From NCBI RefSeq assembly GCF_900142925.1, contig NZ_FRCN01000007.1, forward strand, positions 248,001 through 312,000: DNA of 64,000 bases. The letters run 5' to 3'. This DNA is from Chitinophaga sp. CF418. Its GTDB lineage: Bacteria > Bacteroidota > Bacteroidia > Chitinophagales > Chitinophagaceae. The position numbers and the translations under genes are program-made. The notes under the pieces were generated by a model. The model made no database searches, had not been told where the DNA came from, and saw only the letters and a list, made by a program, of their open reading frames with translations. Shown here piece after piece: positions 8,637-18,787 of this stretch (its first letter is position 1; the number at the start of each line of letters is the position of its first letter).

Positions 8637-8930
8637 ATGATTTTAGTACATGACATTTTCGTCTGTAAACCTGGCAATGCCTCCAAACTGGCAAAGCTGT
8701 TCAAAGAAGTGATGGCTGATGAAAAGGAATTTGTCAATATCCTCACAGATATGACCGGTCAGTATAACAGGGTCATAATGGTGAGCAAATACGATGATCT
8801 TACCGCTTATGACAAGAGCTGGGAAGAGTTAAGCAAGAATGAAGAAAAGATGAAAAAAATGAAAGAAAAGATGGAAGGTTACCACGATATGTATTTGACC
8901 GGTTCAAGGGAAATATACAAGGTCTGGTGA
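8637..8930 (+). CDS. Small dimeric alpha/beta-barrel-like protein (NIPSNAP/ABM-like)
   Basis: The 97-residue protein begins ILVHDIFVCKPGNASKLAKL and ends with a strand REIYKVW. It has a strand-helix-strand-helix pattern in which the C-terminal helix is very rich in Lys, Met and Glu (EEKMKKMKEKMEG). This is the size and layout of ferredoxin-like dimeric barrels (antibiotic monooxygenase/NIPSNAP group), but no catalytic residue is diagnostic. It follows the MFS gene on the same strand and may be co-transcribed. The function is unknown. Confidence 0.65.
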   Translation: MILVHDIFVCKPGNASKLAKLFKEVMADEKEFVNILTDMTGQYNRVIMVSKYDDLTAYDKSWEELSKNEEKMKKMKEKMEGYHDMYLTGSREIYKVW

Positions 8931-9264
8931 TTTAGGAGGCACGTTTTAAACCTAGTGAAATATTGCGCTTTCCCGGGAGCTGGAAGCGGCATGAGATCGT
9001 TTTTCCAATGTACCGGCTGCATAATAAAGTTAATCTCCCTTATAATAATTTAAGTTGGCTGTATACCTGCTTTTGTTGCATTGTAAACCGGTGAGAGTGT
9101 GAAAGGAATAAACGCTTCTCCCGATGAAATATTTATGACGGCAGCCAACATTTATGCGAAGAAATACTCCTTCTAATACAAGGGATTGGCGTGCAGTAAG
9201 ATGTTCTGAACAAGGACAAATCTTTCACCTTCGCAATTCAGGCGAACTTTCAAATGATAAAAGT
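8931..9264. other. Gene-free stretch
   Basis: No convincing coding frame, hairpin or repeat was found on either strand. It lies between convergent genes. Confidence 0.5.
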
Positions 9265-10323
9265 TCAGGAGCCTGGATCCATTTTCTGAAGTATTATACT
9301 CATCGAATCTGTTCCGAGGGATCCCCGAAGCATCAGCCTACCAGCGTCTGCAGGGATTATTATTCCGTTGAAAACGGGCTTATCTCCGGGTGTGTACCAA
9401 CTAATCTTAAGGTGATCGTTATCTTTTGTATATTTTCCGTACCATCTTCTTTGCTGTGCGTTAAATTCGAATACACAGCTATTTCTGATGTCGAAATAGA
9501 CGATCGTAAGCGCGCTGTCAGCACAATTAACCCTGTCAAGATCCTGTTGATCTACTCTCAGGTGTCTGACCTTATATTTTCCGGTGAGTTGGGGATATTT
9601 ATTCGGCCCATCATGCATAGCGATGAATAGCAGCGGTATATAGATGATGGAGAGCCGGATTGCCATTTTCAGGAGCTTAGGAAGATGCATGACGGGCAGG
9701 TTACTTTTGGCAACGAAGAAGAACTCCTTTAGACGATCGAATTCGATGAACAGGAAATACAAGACGCCAGACATCATTATGGAGGCATGAACGACGACAC
9801 TGTCGCCGATCTGATAAAAGATATCCATCAATAAGATGTTAGCGAGGATAGGTAGAAGTACAAAGACGCCAACCAGCCTTGTTCTGTGAAAGAGCAACAG
9901 CATAGCGCCTACGATTTGGAGCCCGCCTATGATACAACCGAACAGATAAGAATGGCTGTAAAAAGTCCAGAACAATTGGGGTGGGGTCAAACTGCGATAT
10001 GGAAGATCGAGCTGATATAAAGGCATCACAAGCTGTTGATGACAGATCTTTGACCACCCGAACTCCGCCAGGTCAAATGCCACGCCATAGCGAATAAGAC
10101 CTTGCCAGAATGCAAGAGTGGTCGGCTTGTTTGTCTTACGGGCCTGCCATATAAAAACGTAAATAATAGCGGCAATGACCAGTAGGAGGGGGATTATTGA
10201 AAGTTGTCTGATCGGCAGCCATGTTCTCAGGTACGTGGCACAAAAGCGAAATGTGGATTCTCCGATTACCAAACCTGCAATCACATAGGTAATCAGCTTC
10301 TTAACAAAGGGAATTTTGTACAT
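9265..10323 (-). CDS. DoxX-like multi-pass membrane protein
   Basis: The 352-residue protein starts at the ATG giving MYKIPFVKKL; a longer frame exists only from a TTG. There are about seven hydrophobic segments in residues 10-235, including a DoxX-like block (FGCIIGGLQIVGAMLLLFHRT), and then a soluble domain of about 110 residues beginning HDGPNKYPQLTGKYKV. The tail resembles a lipocalin-like small beta domain (LTGKYKVRHL... LRGSLGTDSMSIILQ). No enzymatic motif is visible. The gene stands alone and ends convergent with the small barrel protein gene. Function unknown. Confidence 0.65.
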   Translation of the reverse strand: MYKIPFVKKLITYVIAGLVIGESTFRFCATYLRTWLPIRQLSIIPLLLVIAAIIYVFIWQARKTNKPTTLAFWQGLIRYGVAFDLAEFGWSKICHQQLVMPLYQLDLPYRSLTPPQLFWTFYSHSYLFGCIIGGLQIVGAMLLLFHRTRLVGVFVLLPILANILLMDIFYQIGDSVVVHASIMMSGVLYFLFIEFDRLKEFFFVAKSNLPVMHLPKLLKMAIRLSIIYIPLLFIAMHDGPNKYPQLTGKYKVRHLRVDQQDLDRVNCADSALTIVYFDIRNSCVFEFNAQQRRWYGKYTKDNDHLKISWYTPGDKPVFNGIIIPADAGRLMLRGSLGTDSMSIILQKMDPGS

Positions 10324-10565
10324 GTGGCATTGATTGGATAACGGCAAATATTTCAAATCAGGCTATGAAAATAAGTTATCCATAAGAACAAACCGCAAAC
10401 AATTCAAAAATTTTATGAGTGGCAGGTATTATCATACCGTCGAATTGATCGTGTATGACTATTATGATGAACCTGCGTTTTCGAAGTTCAGTATCCCTGC
10501 GAGCAACTGACGCTGTGCAAAGTTTGGACACAGATTAGTGAAAAGGATACATTATCTGCAATGGT

Positions 10566-11636
10566 TTACTTTTTTGCAGCAATTAACTTGTCCAAAAGCT
10601 TTAAGTATAAATCAGTGGGAGTTTGCCTGCCGTATTCATATTTTGTTTTAAATGCGACTACCATGTCAAGTTTGGGCAAAACAGTTATAAATTGTCCGTA
10701 GGCGCCTGTTGCAGAATAGGCACCTTCATAAAAATCTTTATTATAAGGTGTGTCCCATATCCACCATAAATAACCATATCCAAAATGAAAATAAGCTGTT
10801 TTTTCTTCCACAGCCTTTTGGTAAGGAGTGACTACGGAGGTGGTTAATTTAACCCAATCAGCGGGAATTATTTGTTGGTCTTTCCACTTTCCGTTCCTGA
10901 GCATTAAATAGCCTATTCTTGCCATATCTCTTGTTGAGAACCACATATGATAAGCCAGGTATTTTGATCTTGTTGTGTCACCGGTTTTGCGTTGCTCGTT
11001 CATATTCCAATCCTGCATTTGCAATGGCCTGGCAAGTATTGAATCGATCAGCTGATAAATAGTTCTCCCCGTTTGTTGTTCCAGAATGTACCCGGCAACA
11101 TTGAAGTCCCAATTGTTGTATAGCCAGAAACTTCCAGGTTGAATACTGCCCCTTTTCGGAGCCATTGCAGAGGCGTCGCCCTCATTACTTGCAGGATGAT
11201 AAACACCTGAGCGTGCAGTTAGTAAATCCTTAACAGTCGCTTTTTTTTCTATCGGCAGTAGGCCACCAACGTCATCAACGTGTAATTGTTCCATTGTGGC
11301 TGAAAGATCTATTTTCTTATTTGCCACAAAAGGCCCATACAGCATGGAAAGTAGACTTTTTCTGCATGATGCCAGATAGCTGGTCTCCTTTATATCGCCA
11401 TAATCAAATAAAATTTTTCCGGATTGTATTACCATCATGCCTGTCGCATTGGTGCTGTCTATAATAAAACGTTTAAGGTTGTTTAGGTAGTCTTTGTTCC
11501 ACCCTTCTTTGGATGCATCATGTGTGAATTGCCAGACGCTGTCAGGATAAGTAGAATTGCCATTTGTGGTTGTGTTGGATTGTTGACAAAAGGCCCAATA
11601 TGGTAAAAGAAGAATTATTAATAGAAGTTTGCGCAT
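10566..11636 (-). CDS. Secreted serine hydrolase, class C beta-lactamase family
   Basis: The 356-residue precursor has a signal peptide (MRKLLLIILLLPYWAFCQQ). The active-site motif SxxK is S90-C-R-K93 in YLASCRKSLLSMLYG and the second motif YxN is Y173-N-N175. The third, usually KTG/HxG, is probably HFGYGYLWW. This family includes esterases, D-aminopeptidases and penicillin-binding-like enzymes as well as AmpC; true beta-lactamase activity should not be assumed. It is downstream of SusD on the same strand but separated by a 20-bp terminator stem, so it is a separate transcription unit. Confidence 0.85.
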   Translation of the reverse strand: MRKLLLIILLLPYWAFCQQSNTTTNGNSTYPDSVWQFTHDASKEGWNKDYLNNLKRFIIDSTNATGMMVIQSGKILFDYGDIKETSYLASCRKSLLSMLYGPFVANKKIDLSATMEQLHVDDVGGLLPIEKKATVKDLLTARSGVYHPASNEGDASAMAPKRGSIQPGSFWLYNNWDFNVAGYILEQQTGRTIYQLIDSILARPLQMQDWNMNEQRKTGDTTRSKYLAYHMWFSTRDMARIGYLMLRNGKWKDQQIIPADWVKLTTSVVTPYQKAVEEKTAYFHFGYGYLWWIWDTPYNKDFYEGAYSATGAYGQFITVLPKLDMVVAFKTKYEYGRQTPTDLYLKLLDKLIAAKK

Positions 11637-11793
11637 GTTGTATCAATTCTTGTATGAGCATTGAAATCAAGATATGAAATTCTTTCGGATATGTGTATGA
11701 AACATTTTCGAATAAAGATGAGATATAAGCTCGATATTCCTTTCGTTCGTTTCCATGTGAGGATGAGGAAGTTATGGAAATGAGAAGATGTAT

Positions 11794-11836
11794 ATAGAAC
11801 ATAAAACCCGCTACTGTAGCGGGTTTTATGTTCTAT
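11794..11836. terminator. Hairpin terminator after the SusCD operon
   Basis: A perfect 20-bp stem (arm starting ATAGAACATAAAACC) with a 3-base loop, immediately downstream of the SusD stop codon. On the minus strand the arm ends in an A/T-rich run. Confidence 0.85.
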
Positions 11837-11845
11837 GTGGTGTTA

Positions 11846-13468
11846 TTACCATTTAGGATTCTGCTTCATTGCAGGATTACCATTGATTTCTACCAGTGGA
11901 ATAGGCCAGAGGTAATCGCGTTCAGGATCGAATATTCTGTTTTCCACAATTACCGGCTGGTTTGTGTTGGGATTGATAGCACCCATTGCCGGCCCCTTCA
12001 ACACTTCTTCTCCTATCTTCCAACGGCGTATATCGAACAGGCGGGTGCCTTCAAATGCCAGTTCTACTTTTCTTTCCCGGCGGTATAACTCGCGCATTTT
12101 TTCCTGCGTATTATACACTACAGTATTTACATTAGGCATGCCTGCCCTGTTGCGGATCTTGTTGAGATACAGTAGTACATCCGGATTTTGCCAGTCGCCT
12201 GATTCTACCAGTGCTTCCACATAACTCAGTAATATTTCAGCGTAGCGGGTGATCGTAAAGTTTAATGTACCAGCATTATTGCGGGACACATCTTTGGCAT
12301 CGAGGTATTTCTTTACCCAGAAACCAGTTTGTGTAGATTGTGTTGTCCCGATCTGGTCCACAGATCCTGCAGTGAAGGGGTCCAGCAGACGGTTTACGAA
12401 CGTTTGTCCCGGGAAAAGAACACTTGCCGCCAGCCTCGGATCTCTGTTATTTTTGTACAAGGGATTTCTCCAGTAATAGGCCAGGCTGTCGGCTCCCAGC
12501 TCCTGCAATGTTTTACCCTGCAATGTTTCGTAAGTATTTACCATGGCAGCTGTCGGACCGTTACAGGATTGCCCGGACAAGCTTTTCGGCGCCAGTCTGA
12601 AAAATGCACCAGCGTTACCGGTACGCCGGAAAAGAATACGTTCCTTGTTTTCCAGTGCATCATAGGTGAATAATTGCGCATAACTGTTAACTCCGGCGGT
12701 GGTACTGTAGTGTAAATCATATACTCCGAGGTTAATAAGTTTCCTGGCATATTCGATCACCTTTGCATAATTTTTTATGCTGAGAAATAATTGTACCTGC
12801 ATGGCATAACAGGCTCCTTTTGAAATGCGGTAAGCATCACTGGTAGGATAGGATGCAGGTAGTATTTCCGCGGCAGTATCTAATTCGGCAGCAATGAAAT
12901 TTACTACTTCCTCCTGCGTATTGCGTGGCACAGACGCGCCTTCTTCCGGGGCCAGGCTTTTACTCACAATAGGTATAGGGCCAAAGAAAAGAAACAGGTT
13001 AAGGTGTGCCCTTGCCCTCAGCGCCCTTGCCTCTGCAGCACGTTGTTCTTTCACTACCGCGTTTTCCATGTAGACACGTGAGTAGTTTTCCAATATGCGG
13101 GAAGCATTACGTATGTCTTTATAATTCTGACGATAAGTATCGGAAAGGTAACCATCTGTTGCTGTAACTGCCCCCAGCGGATAACTGTTCCAGCTACCGA
13201 AATTGGCCCGGAATACTGATTCGTCTGTAATGCCGCTCATATGCATGCGACAGTTGGCCTGGTAGGAGGAAGAAGTGATCAGGGCGCCAGGCGACATCTG
13301 ATTAAGATAGATTACTTCCAGGTAATTGAATAGGTCGGACTCCAGCCGCCACCATTTTTCATCGGTGGTGGCAGTAGGATTGTCCCTGTTGAGGTAATCT
13401 TTGGAACAGCCCCAAAGCAGGACTAACACCAGCAGAGAGATAAATATTTTTTTATGAATAGATTTCAT
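11846..13468 (-). CDS. SusD/RagB-family nutrient-binding outer-membrane lipoprotein
   Basis: The 540-residue precursor has a lipobox (LLWGC, followed by SKDYLNRDNP), and the typical SusD start with a tryptophan-rich first helix (TTDEKWWRLES). A TPR-like region with RAAEARALRARAHLNLFLFFGP is the family signature, and the C-terminal KVELAFEGTRLFDIRRW and YLWPIPLVEINGNPAM are the conserved RagB/SusD end. It caps the SusC barrel and captures a substrate, usually an oligosaccharide or a peptide. It follows SusC by 11 bases and is the last gene of the sigma-FecR-SusC-SusD unit. There is no glycosidase in this operon, so the ligand is unknown. Confidence 0.95.
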   Translation of the reverse strand: MKSIHKKIFISLLVLVLLWGCSKDYLNRDNPTATTDEKWWRLESDLFNYLEVIYLNQMSPGALITSSSYQANCRMHMSGITDESVFRANFGSWNSYPLGAVTATDGYLSDTYRQNYKDIRNASRILENYSRVYMENAVVKEQRAAEARALRARAHLNLFLFFGPIPIVSKSLAPEEGASVPRNTQEEVVNFIAAELDTAAEILPASYPTSDAYRISKGACYAMQVQLFLSIKNYAKVIEYARKLINLGVYDLHYSTTAGVNSYAQLFTYDALENKERILFRRTGNAGAFFRLAPKSLSGQSCNGPTAAMVNTYETLQGKTLQELGADSLAYYWRNPLYKNNRDPRLAASVLFPGQTFVNRLLDPFTAGSVDQIGTTQSTQTGFWVKKYLDAKDVSRNNAGTLNFTITRYAEILLSYVEALVESGDWQNPDVLLYLNKIRNRAGMPNVNTVVYNTQEKMRELYRRERKVELAFEGTRLFDIRRWKIGEEVLKGPAMGAINPNTNQPVIVENRIFDPERDYLWPIPLVEINGNPAMKQNPKW

Positions 13469-13479
13469 AAGCCCGTTTT

Positions 13480-16400
13480 TTAGAATTTAAGGTTAAGACC
13501 GAAAGTGTATGTCTTCAGCAATGGCACTGTATTCTGATCACCGCCACTTTCCGGATCAAACAATTTTACTTTTGAGAAGGTGAATGCATTTTGTGCGTTG
13601 AAGTACACACGCAGCATTTTAGCCCTTATTTTTCTGGCTAAAGGTGCAGGCAGCGTATAACCCAGTTGTATATAACGAAGACGCATGTATCTGCCGTTTA
13701 CACGCCAGAAATCAGAGAAGTTGGCGTTGGTGCCTGGTGTGGGTGTCAGCCGCGGACGTGAGGCGCCTGTGTTCTGTGGTGTCCAGTAATCCATCTGCGA
13801 TTTTTGTGGAGTGCCGCTTTCGCCACCAATATTCAATGGTATGGCAAAGTTGCCCCTGTAAAATAAAGGGGCGCCGGATTCTCCTGATAACAAGGTCTGG
13901 AAGTCTATATTTTTAAAATTGAAACCAATGTTGAAGAAGAAGATATCGGTAGGCGCTGTATTGCCCAGTGGCACCCGGTCGAGATTGTTGATGATGGTAT
14001 CTCCATTGGCATTTTTAAAGTGAACATCACCTGCTGCCTGACCACTCATTTTAAGAATCTTGGTATTGTCAATATCAGCCTGCTGCAGTAATCCCTGCGT
14101 GGCATAACCATAGTACTCTCCTAATGCACCACCCTCATACATGATGGTATTGCCGCTGATGATTGGCTGACCATTGCCGGTAAGCCGTGTGATCTGGCTT
14201 TTGTTTTTGCTGTAACCTATGCCCGCGTCAAAGATGAAGTTATTGGCAAATGATTTATGGTAAGATATCTTGATCTCCTGTCCGCGGTTCCTCACGCTAC
14301 CTACGTTAACAGGGGCTCCATTGTTGCCGGTGCCAATACCTGTACCAGACGTATAGTTAGGCTGTGGTGTGATGATCATGTCGCTAGTCAGTTTGTTATA
14401 CCATTCAGCAGTGATACTGATACCTGCTTTGAAATGTATGTCTGTACCGACATTCAGTTCTTTTACTTTTTCCCAGCTCAGGTTGGGGTTGCCAATTACG
14501 GTTTCCGCACCATTATTTGCGTCGATGGTTGTTTGGTAGAGATATGGGTCTACGTTATTATTACCCAGCACGCCCCAGGAGCCTCTGAACTTCCAGGCGT
14601 CAATGAACTTAACATTGAAAAAACTTTCTTTGTCAATATTCCAGCCTGCAGCAACGGAAGGAAACACGCCCCATTTTTTACCATCGCCAAACAGGGAAGA
14701 ACCGTCGCGGCGCAAGCCGGCTTCAAGCAGGTAGCGGTCATCGTAGGTATAAAATGCTTTTGCAAATATGGAACGCAGTGCCACGTCTTTCCATGAGTCA
14801 TAAGTGCGTAATTCCTGTGTATAACCTGCGATAGCATTTACATTGTGTTTGCCAAAATCGTGGTTATAGTCAAGGTTACCCCCAAAGTACAGATAGCTTT
14901 CTCTGGCTGTGAGCGTAGCGGTTTTAACCGTCGGATAGTTTATGCCGGCAGTGCGATTGGTATAGTAGTCAAAGAAGATATAAGATTCCTGGTCTGCCTT
15001 GTCTATACCGGAAGCTACGCGGTAGCTGGCTTGTCCTTTCAGGCTCAACCCTGGCAGGATATTCCATTGCGGGCGTATGTTGAGTAAAGCCTCATCTCGT
15101 ATTTTACTCATGGTACCACCTTTTTCCAGCATAGCTACAGGGTTCCAGCTTTCGCCATAAGTGCCATAGTAAGTGTAACCAGGATTATCCGCTTTCCCCG
15201 GATACTTTGAAATGATATTTGGTGGTATGGTGTAGATACGCCGGTAGAGATCGGTGGTTAATCTATTAGTGGCATAGGGTTGATTTTGCACATTGCGTGA
15301 AGCAAAAAGGTCCATATAAATGAAGAAGTTCTTCATCAGGTCTACTGTAGTATTGGCACGTACAGTAGTACGACTGTAATCGGAGTTTTTCAAATGCCCT
15401 TGCTGCCATGTTTGGTTGACGGAGAGGGAGAACCGTGCTGCGGTATTACCACCGGATACCAGGATGGAATGTTGCTGTATTGGAATGGCATTGCGTAATA
15501 CCAGATCGGGCCAGTTGGTGTTAGGGTATTTAACCGGATCGCTGCCGTTTCGCGTCATGAGTATGGTGGAGTCGCTGTAGATTGGATTTCCGCCGGAATT
15601 TTTCATTGCTTCATTGTTCATTTCCATCCAGGTAGCCGCATCTACGAAGTCGGGCATGTATTGAGGCCGTTGCATACCATAGTATCCGTTGTACTCAATA
15701 TTGGGCACCCCGGCAACGCCACGTTTGGTGGTGATGATAATTACTCCATTGGCAGCCCTGGCGCCATACATAGAAGCCGAAGCAGCATCTTTCAATACTG
15801 TTATGCTTTCAACGGTATTAGGGTCCAGGTTATTCATGTCAAATGGTATACCATCCACCAGCACCAGTGGTGCCGCATTCAGGAGTGTGCCTACACCACG
15901 TATCCGGATGTCTGCCTGATCACTACCTACCAGCCCGGTGGATTGAGACACCACAATACCAGTAGCGCTGCCCTGAAGTGCCTGGGAGAGTTGCACAACG
16001 GGTTTGTTTTTCACATTCTCCATATTGACTATGCTAACAGAGCTGGCTATATTTTTTACTTTCTGTGTACCGAAGCCCGTTACTACCACCTGGTCTAAGG
16101 TTTTAAGATCTTCTCTCAGGGAGATGATCAGGTTTGCCTGCTCCTCGTTTACGATATATTCCTGTGGCTTATAACCGATCATAGAGATCACCAGTGTGCT
16201 GCCTTTGGGTACAGGTAGTTCAAAAACTCCGTCCTTATCTGTAGTGACCCCTTTGTTGGCGTCTTTTACTTTAATGGTTACACCCACCAGGGGGCCGGGA
16301 GGATCTTTGGCCTCCAGGACACGTCCCAGCACTCTGAGCGGCTTTTTCTGCTTAGGAGGTTCCGCGGCAAGGTTGTTTTTGACAAGCTCCTTTTTCTTTA

Positions 16401-16803
16401 CCACCACCGTTTTGTCGATGATACTATAGCTCAGCGGCTGGTCTTTGAAACACAGATCCAGTGCTTGTTTTAGTGAAACATCTTTTACCTGTAACGATAC
16501 AGGCGTAATATTAACCAGCTCTTTTTCTTCATACACAATATATACGCCAGCCTGTTTAGCAATTTTTTTCAGCACTGGTTTAAGCTGTTCATTTTTAGCA
16601 GTAATGGTGATGTTCTGGGAAACGCCGCTTACATAGATGTTCATCAATGCCAGCAGTAAGAGGATAGGAGTAATGCGCATCATCCTGGATGATTTTGTAC
16701 GTTTTTCATGGCCGTGTTTATCAGCAACCGATTGCCGATTATGGCGTGGCAATGTCCTGGGCTCCGCTGTACGCGGTGCTCCGGTGAAGTAATGTGGATG
16801 CAT
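13480..16803 (-). CDS. SusC/RagA-family TonB-dependent transporter with STN signalling domain
   Basis: The 1107-residue protein begins with about 40 basic residues before a hydrophobic signal (MMRITPILLLLALMNIYVSG), so the true start may be the internal Met at 16683. Order of domains: STN secretin/TonB N-terminal domain (NITITAKNEQLKPVLKKIAK), carboxypeptidase-like beta-sandwich (VLGRVLEAKDPPGPLVGVTI), plug (VVVTGFGTQKVKN, IRGVGTLLNAAPLVLVDG, ASMYGARAANGVIIITTKRG) and a C-terminal 22-strand barrel ending LKTYTFGLNLKF. The STN domain contacts FecR across the membrane, which links import to sigma-factor control. SusD follows directly. The import energy comes from TonB-ExbBD, not encoded here. 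Confidence 0.95.
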   Translation of the reverse strand: MHPHYFTGAPRTAEPRTLPRHNRQSVADKHGHEKRTKSSRMMRITPILLLLALMNIYVSGVSQNITITAKNEQLKPVLKKIAKQAGVYIVYEEKELVNITPVSLQVKDVSLKQALDLCFKDQPLSYSIIDKTVVVKKKELVKNNLAAEPPKQKKPLRVLGRVLEAKDPPGPLVGVTIKVKDANKGVTTDKDGVFELPVPKGSTLVISMIGYKPQEYIVNEEQANLIISLREDLKTLDQVVVTGFGTQKVKNIASSVSIVNMENVKNKPVVQLSQALQGSATGIVVSQSTGLVGSDQADIRIRGVGTLLNAAPLVLVDGIPFDMNNLDPNTVESITVLKDAASASMYGARAANGVIIITTKRGVAGVPNIEYNGYYGMQRPQYMPDFVDAATWMEMNNEAMKNSGGNPIYSDSTILMTRNGSDPVKYPNTNWPDLVLRNAIPIQQHSILVSGGNTAARFSLSVNQTWQQGHLKNSDYSRTTVRANTTVDLMKNFFIYMDLFASRNVQNQPYATNRLTTDLYRRIYTIPPNIISKYPGKADNPGYTYYGTYGESWNPVAMLEKGGTMSKIRDEALLNIRPQWNILPGLSLKGQASYRVASGIDKADQESYIFFDYYTNRTAGINYPTVKTATLTARESYLYFGGNLDYNHDFGKHNVNAIAGYTQELRTYDSWKDVALRSIFAKAFYTYDDRYLLEAGLRRDGSSLFGDGKKWGVFPSVAAGWNIDKESFFNVKFIDAWKFRGSWGVLGNNNVDPYLYQTTIDANNGAETVIGNPNLSWEKVKELNVGTDIHFKAGISITAEWYNKLTSDMIITPQPNYTSGTGIGTGNNGAPVNVGSVRNRGQEIKISYHKSFANNFIFDAGIGYSKNKSQITRLTGNGQPIISGNTIMYEGGALGEYYGYATQGLLQQADIDNTKILKMSGQAAGDVHFKNANGDTIINNLDRVPLGNTAPTDIFFFNIGFNFKNIDFQTLLSGESGAPLFYRGNFAIPLNIGGESGTPQKSQMDYWTPQNTGASRPRLTPTPGTNANFSDFWRVNGRYMRLRYIQLGYTLPAPLARKIRAKMLRVYFNAQNAFTFSKVKLFDPESGGDQNTVPLLKTYTFGLNLKF

Positions 16804-16869
16804 AGATTAGTGGAATTTAGTGATGGGCTATAGTTGATTTTACATTGGGTGCCGGGTGATTTTGGTTGT

Positions 16870-18024
16870 TTAGGAATGAACGGAGAACACAGTGAGTTTT
16901 CTGTTTTCAAGTTTGCACTCAACTCCGTAAAGGTCCAGTATTTTCAATACGTCCTGGAGATCCATATCTCTGCCTATCTGGCCCCCGAATTTCTTAACGG
17001 CAACCTCGTTTGCCGGAGCCTCGATGGCGATCTCTATATCATACCATCGTGCCAGTTGTCGCAGGAAAGTTGGCAAGTCGGTATTTTCCAGTTCAAATTT
17101 TCCATTGCGCCAGGCCAGTACATTTTCCAGGTTGGCAGCTTGTACGTCCATTTTTCCGGTGGCTGGGTTCAGTGTTGATTGTTGTCCGGGTTGTAGTATG
17201 GCAGATGTGCCTCCCTGTAATACTTTTACCGCTCCTTCTATCAGGGTAGTGTTCACCACCTGTTCGTCGTTGTAGGCCATAATGTCGAAACTGGTTCCCA
17301 ATACCCGTACTTCCATTTCACCTACTTTTACAATGAACGGCTGCTTGGCGTTAGGTGCAATTTCAAAGTATGCTTGTCCGTTCAGTATTACTGTTCGATT
17401 GTCCTTAAAGTTTAATGGATATTTAAGAGATGATGCTGCATTGAGCCATGCACGGCTGCCATCGGGAAAGCTTACCTGGAACATGCCACCGCGGGGCGTC
17501 GTAAGCTCATTAAATGCATTGGCTTCATTGCCCGGGCTCTCATACTGCAACTCACCCTGGTTTTGCTGAATAGCCATGGTACCGGTTTTAATTACCTGAC
17601 TACCAGTATCGGTTAACGTTACTTTAGAGCCATCTGCAAGTGTCAACACTGCTTTATTGCCGCCAGGCTTTATTGTAGATGTAACCGCAGCCATGGGCTT
17701 TGACTGCTGTTTTCGCAGCAGTGGGTAAGCTATAGCTGCCAGGACGAGCACGGCTGCTGCGAGCCACCGGTATTTTCGGTAATGGCGTAACACGGGTGTT
17801 TTCCTGGCATCAACCCGCTGCTGGATCTTCTCCCACATGCGCCTGGAAGTGTCCTGCGGCAAACGGCTTCCCAGCTGCAGATTTTCCTGAAAAATGTCTG
17901 CCGCCTGCTCCCGGAGTTCCGTAGCATCTGTAGATTCCAGGTATGATCGCAGCCATTGTTCATCTTCCGCACTGCGGTGCGGCGACGACAGGATCTCTTT
18001 TAATCTTTGTTGATCGCTTTTCAA
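16870..18024 (-). CDS. FecR-family anti-sigma factor
   Basis: The 384-residue protein has a cytoplasmic N-terminal region of about 80 residues with the family tryptophan (DEQWLRSYLES), one transmembrane helix around 85-105 (WLAAAVLVLAAIAYPLL), the FecR domain (ELTTPRGGMFQVSFPDGSRAWLNAAS... ) and a C-terminal DUF4974-type module (FELENTDLPTFLRQLARWYD) that resembles the STN fold. It binds the ECF sigma factor upstream and receives the signal from the SusC STN domain. It lies between sigma and SusC on the same strand with short gaps, which fixes its partners. Confidence 0.95.
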   Translation of the reverse strand: MKSDQQRLKEILSSPHRSAEDEQWLRSYLESTDATELREQAADIFQENLQLGSRLPQDTSRRMWEKIQQRVDARKTPVLRHYRKYRWLAAAVLVLAAIAYPLLRKQQSKPMAAVTSTIKPGGNKAVLTLADGSKVTLTDTGSQVIKTGTMAIQQNQGELQYESPGNEANAFNELTTPRGGMFQVSFPDGSRAWLNAASSLKYPLNFKDNRTVILNGQAYFEIAPNAKQPFIVKVGEMEVRVLGTSFDIMAYNDEQVVNTTLIEGAVKVLQGGTSAILQPGQQSTLNPATGKMDVQAANLENVLAWRNGKFELENTDLPTFLRQLARWYDIEIAIEAPANEVAVKKFGGQIGRDMDLQDVLKILDLYGVECKLENRKLTVFSVHS

Positions 18025-18094
18025 ATGCCAGGAGGTCTTTATTTATATAATACAACTGGTAATAATAAAAGGGGGGGTAGAAGAGGGGATTTTT

Positions 18095-18787
18095 TTAAAG
18101 AATTTGCGTCAGCAAGAAAAGAAGCAGGGTAGTATCATGACTCACATGCTTACGTACATACTCCCTTAAGGTATACATCACCTCTCCCAGGTATTCCTTT
18201 ACGGTATACCTCGAAATACCCATCAGCTGCGAGGTCTCTTCATATGTGCGGCCTTCCATCTTACAAAGCTGAAATACACGTCTTTTTTGCGGGGATAACT
18301 GGCCGATGGCAGTTTCCAGTAATTTCCACTGTTTTTCAACAGTCAGGAAATCATTATCGATAATAGGCTGTAGGGTAGCTTCCGCCGCTTTGCTTTTTTC
18401 ACGCAACTGCTTTTTGAGATGATTAATTGCACGGTTAAATGTAATGGTAAAAAGCCAGGGACCTAATGGCCTGGATATATCAATCTCTTTGCGTTTCTCC
18501 CAGAGTGTAATAAATGTCTCCTGGATAATATCTTCCGTTTCCGAAGAGGAATGAAGTATCTGGAAAGTTTTACGGTACAGCGCATGATGGTATTTATCAT
18601 ACAGCGCTTTAAAGGCTGCCTGATCGCCGGCGGACAATCCTCTCAGGAGTCCCGTTTCATCGTGGAAGTCTGGTGAGTTAATCAATAACTGGAATTCAGG
18701 ATAATGAATTATCCAAAATATCAAAAAGATAGCAAACAACCTGATAGTGAATTGATAAAAACTGATAGTAGATTGTACGAACTGCAC
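18095..18787 (-). CDS. ECF RNA polymerase sigma factor (FecI-like)
   Basis: Sigma region 2 is seen in AFKALYDKYHHALYRKTFQI and ETEDIIQETFITLWEKR, and region 4 in LSPQKRRVFQLCKMEGRTYE and ISRYTVKEYL. The frame as given (230 residues) starts at GTG and includes a hydrophobic stretch unlike the family. A TTG at 18685 would give 196 residues, which is the usual ECF length, and is the more likely start. It heads the sigma-FecR-SusC-SusD cluster on the minus strand and should direct RNA polymerase to the SusCD promoter when released by FecR. Confidence 0.9.
   Translation of the reverse strand: MQFVQSTISFYQFTIRLFAIFLIFWIIHYPEFQLLINSPDFHDETGLLRGLSAGDQAAFKALYDKYHHALYRKTFQILHSSSETEDIIQETFITLWEKRKEIDISRPLGPWLFTITFNRAINHLKKQLREKSKAAEATLQPIIDNDFLTVEKQWKLLETAIGQLSPQKRRVFQLCKMEGRTYEETSQLMGISRYTVKEYLGEVMYTLREYVRKHVSHDTTLLLFLLTQIL

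Noticed and set aside
10414..10509. 31-codon plus-strand frame starting MSGRYYHTVELIVYDYY
   Set aside because: It has no ribosome binding site, no recognised motif and lies in an ordinary promoter region.
10566..11636. A beta-lactamase resistance gene
   Set aside because: The fold family is right but the third motif is not a clear KTG, and the family is dominated by other hydrolases.
11846..18787. The SusC/SusD unit as a complete polysaccharide utilisation locus
   Set aside because: No glycosidase, and the adjacent serine hydrolase is cut off by a strong terminator; only the import and signalling parts are present.
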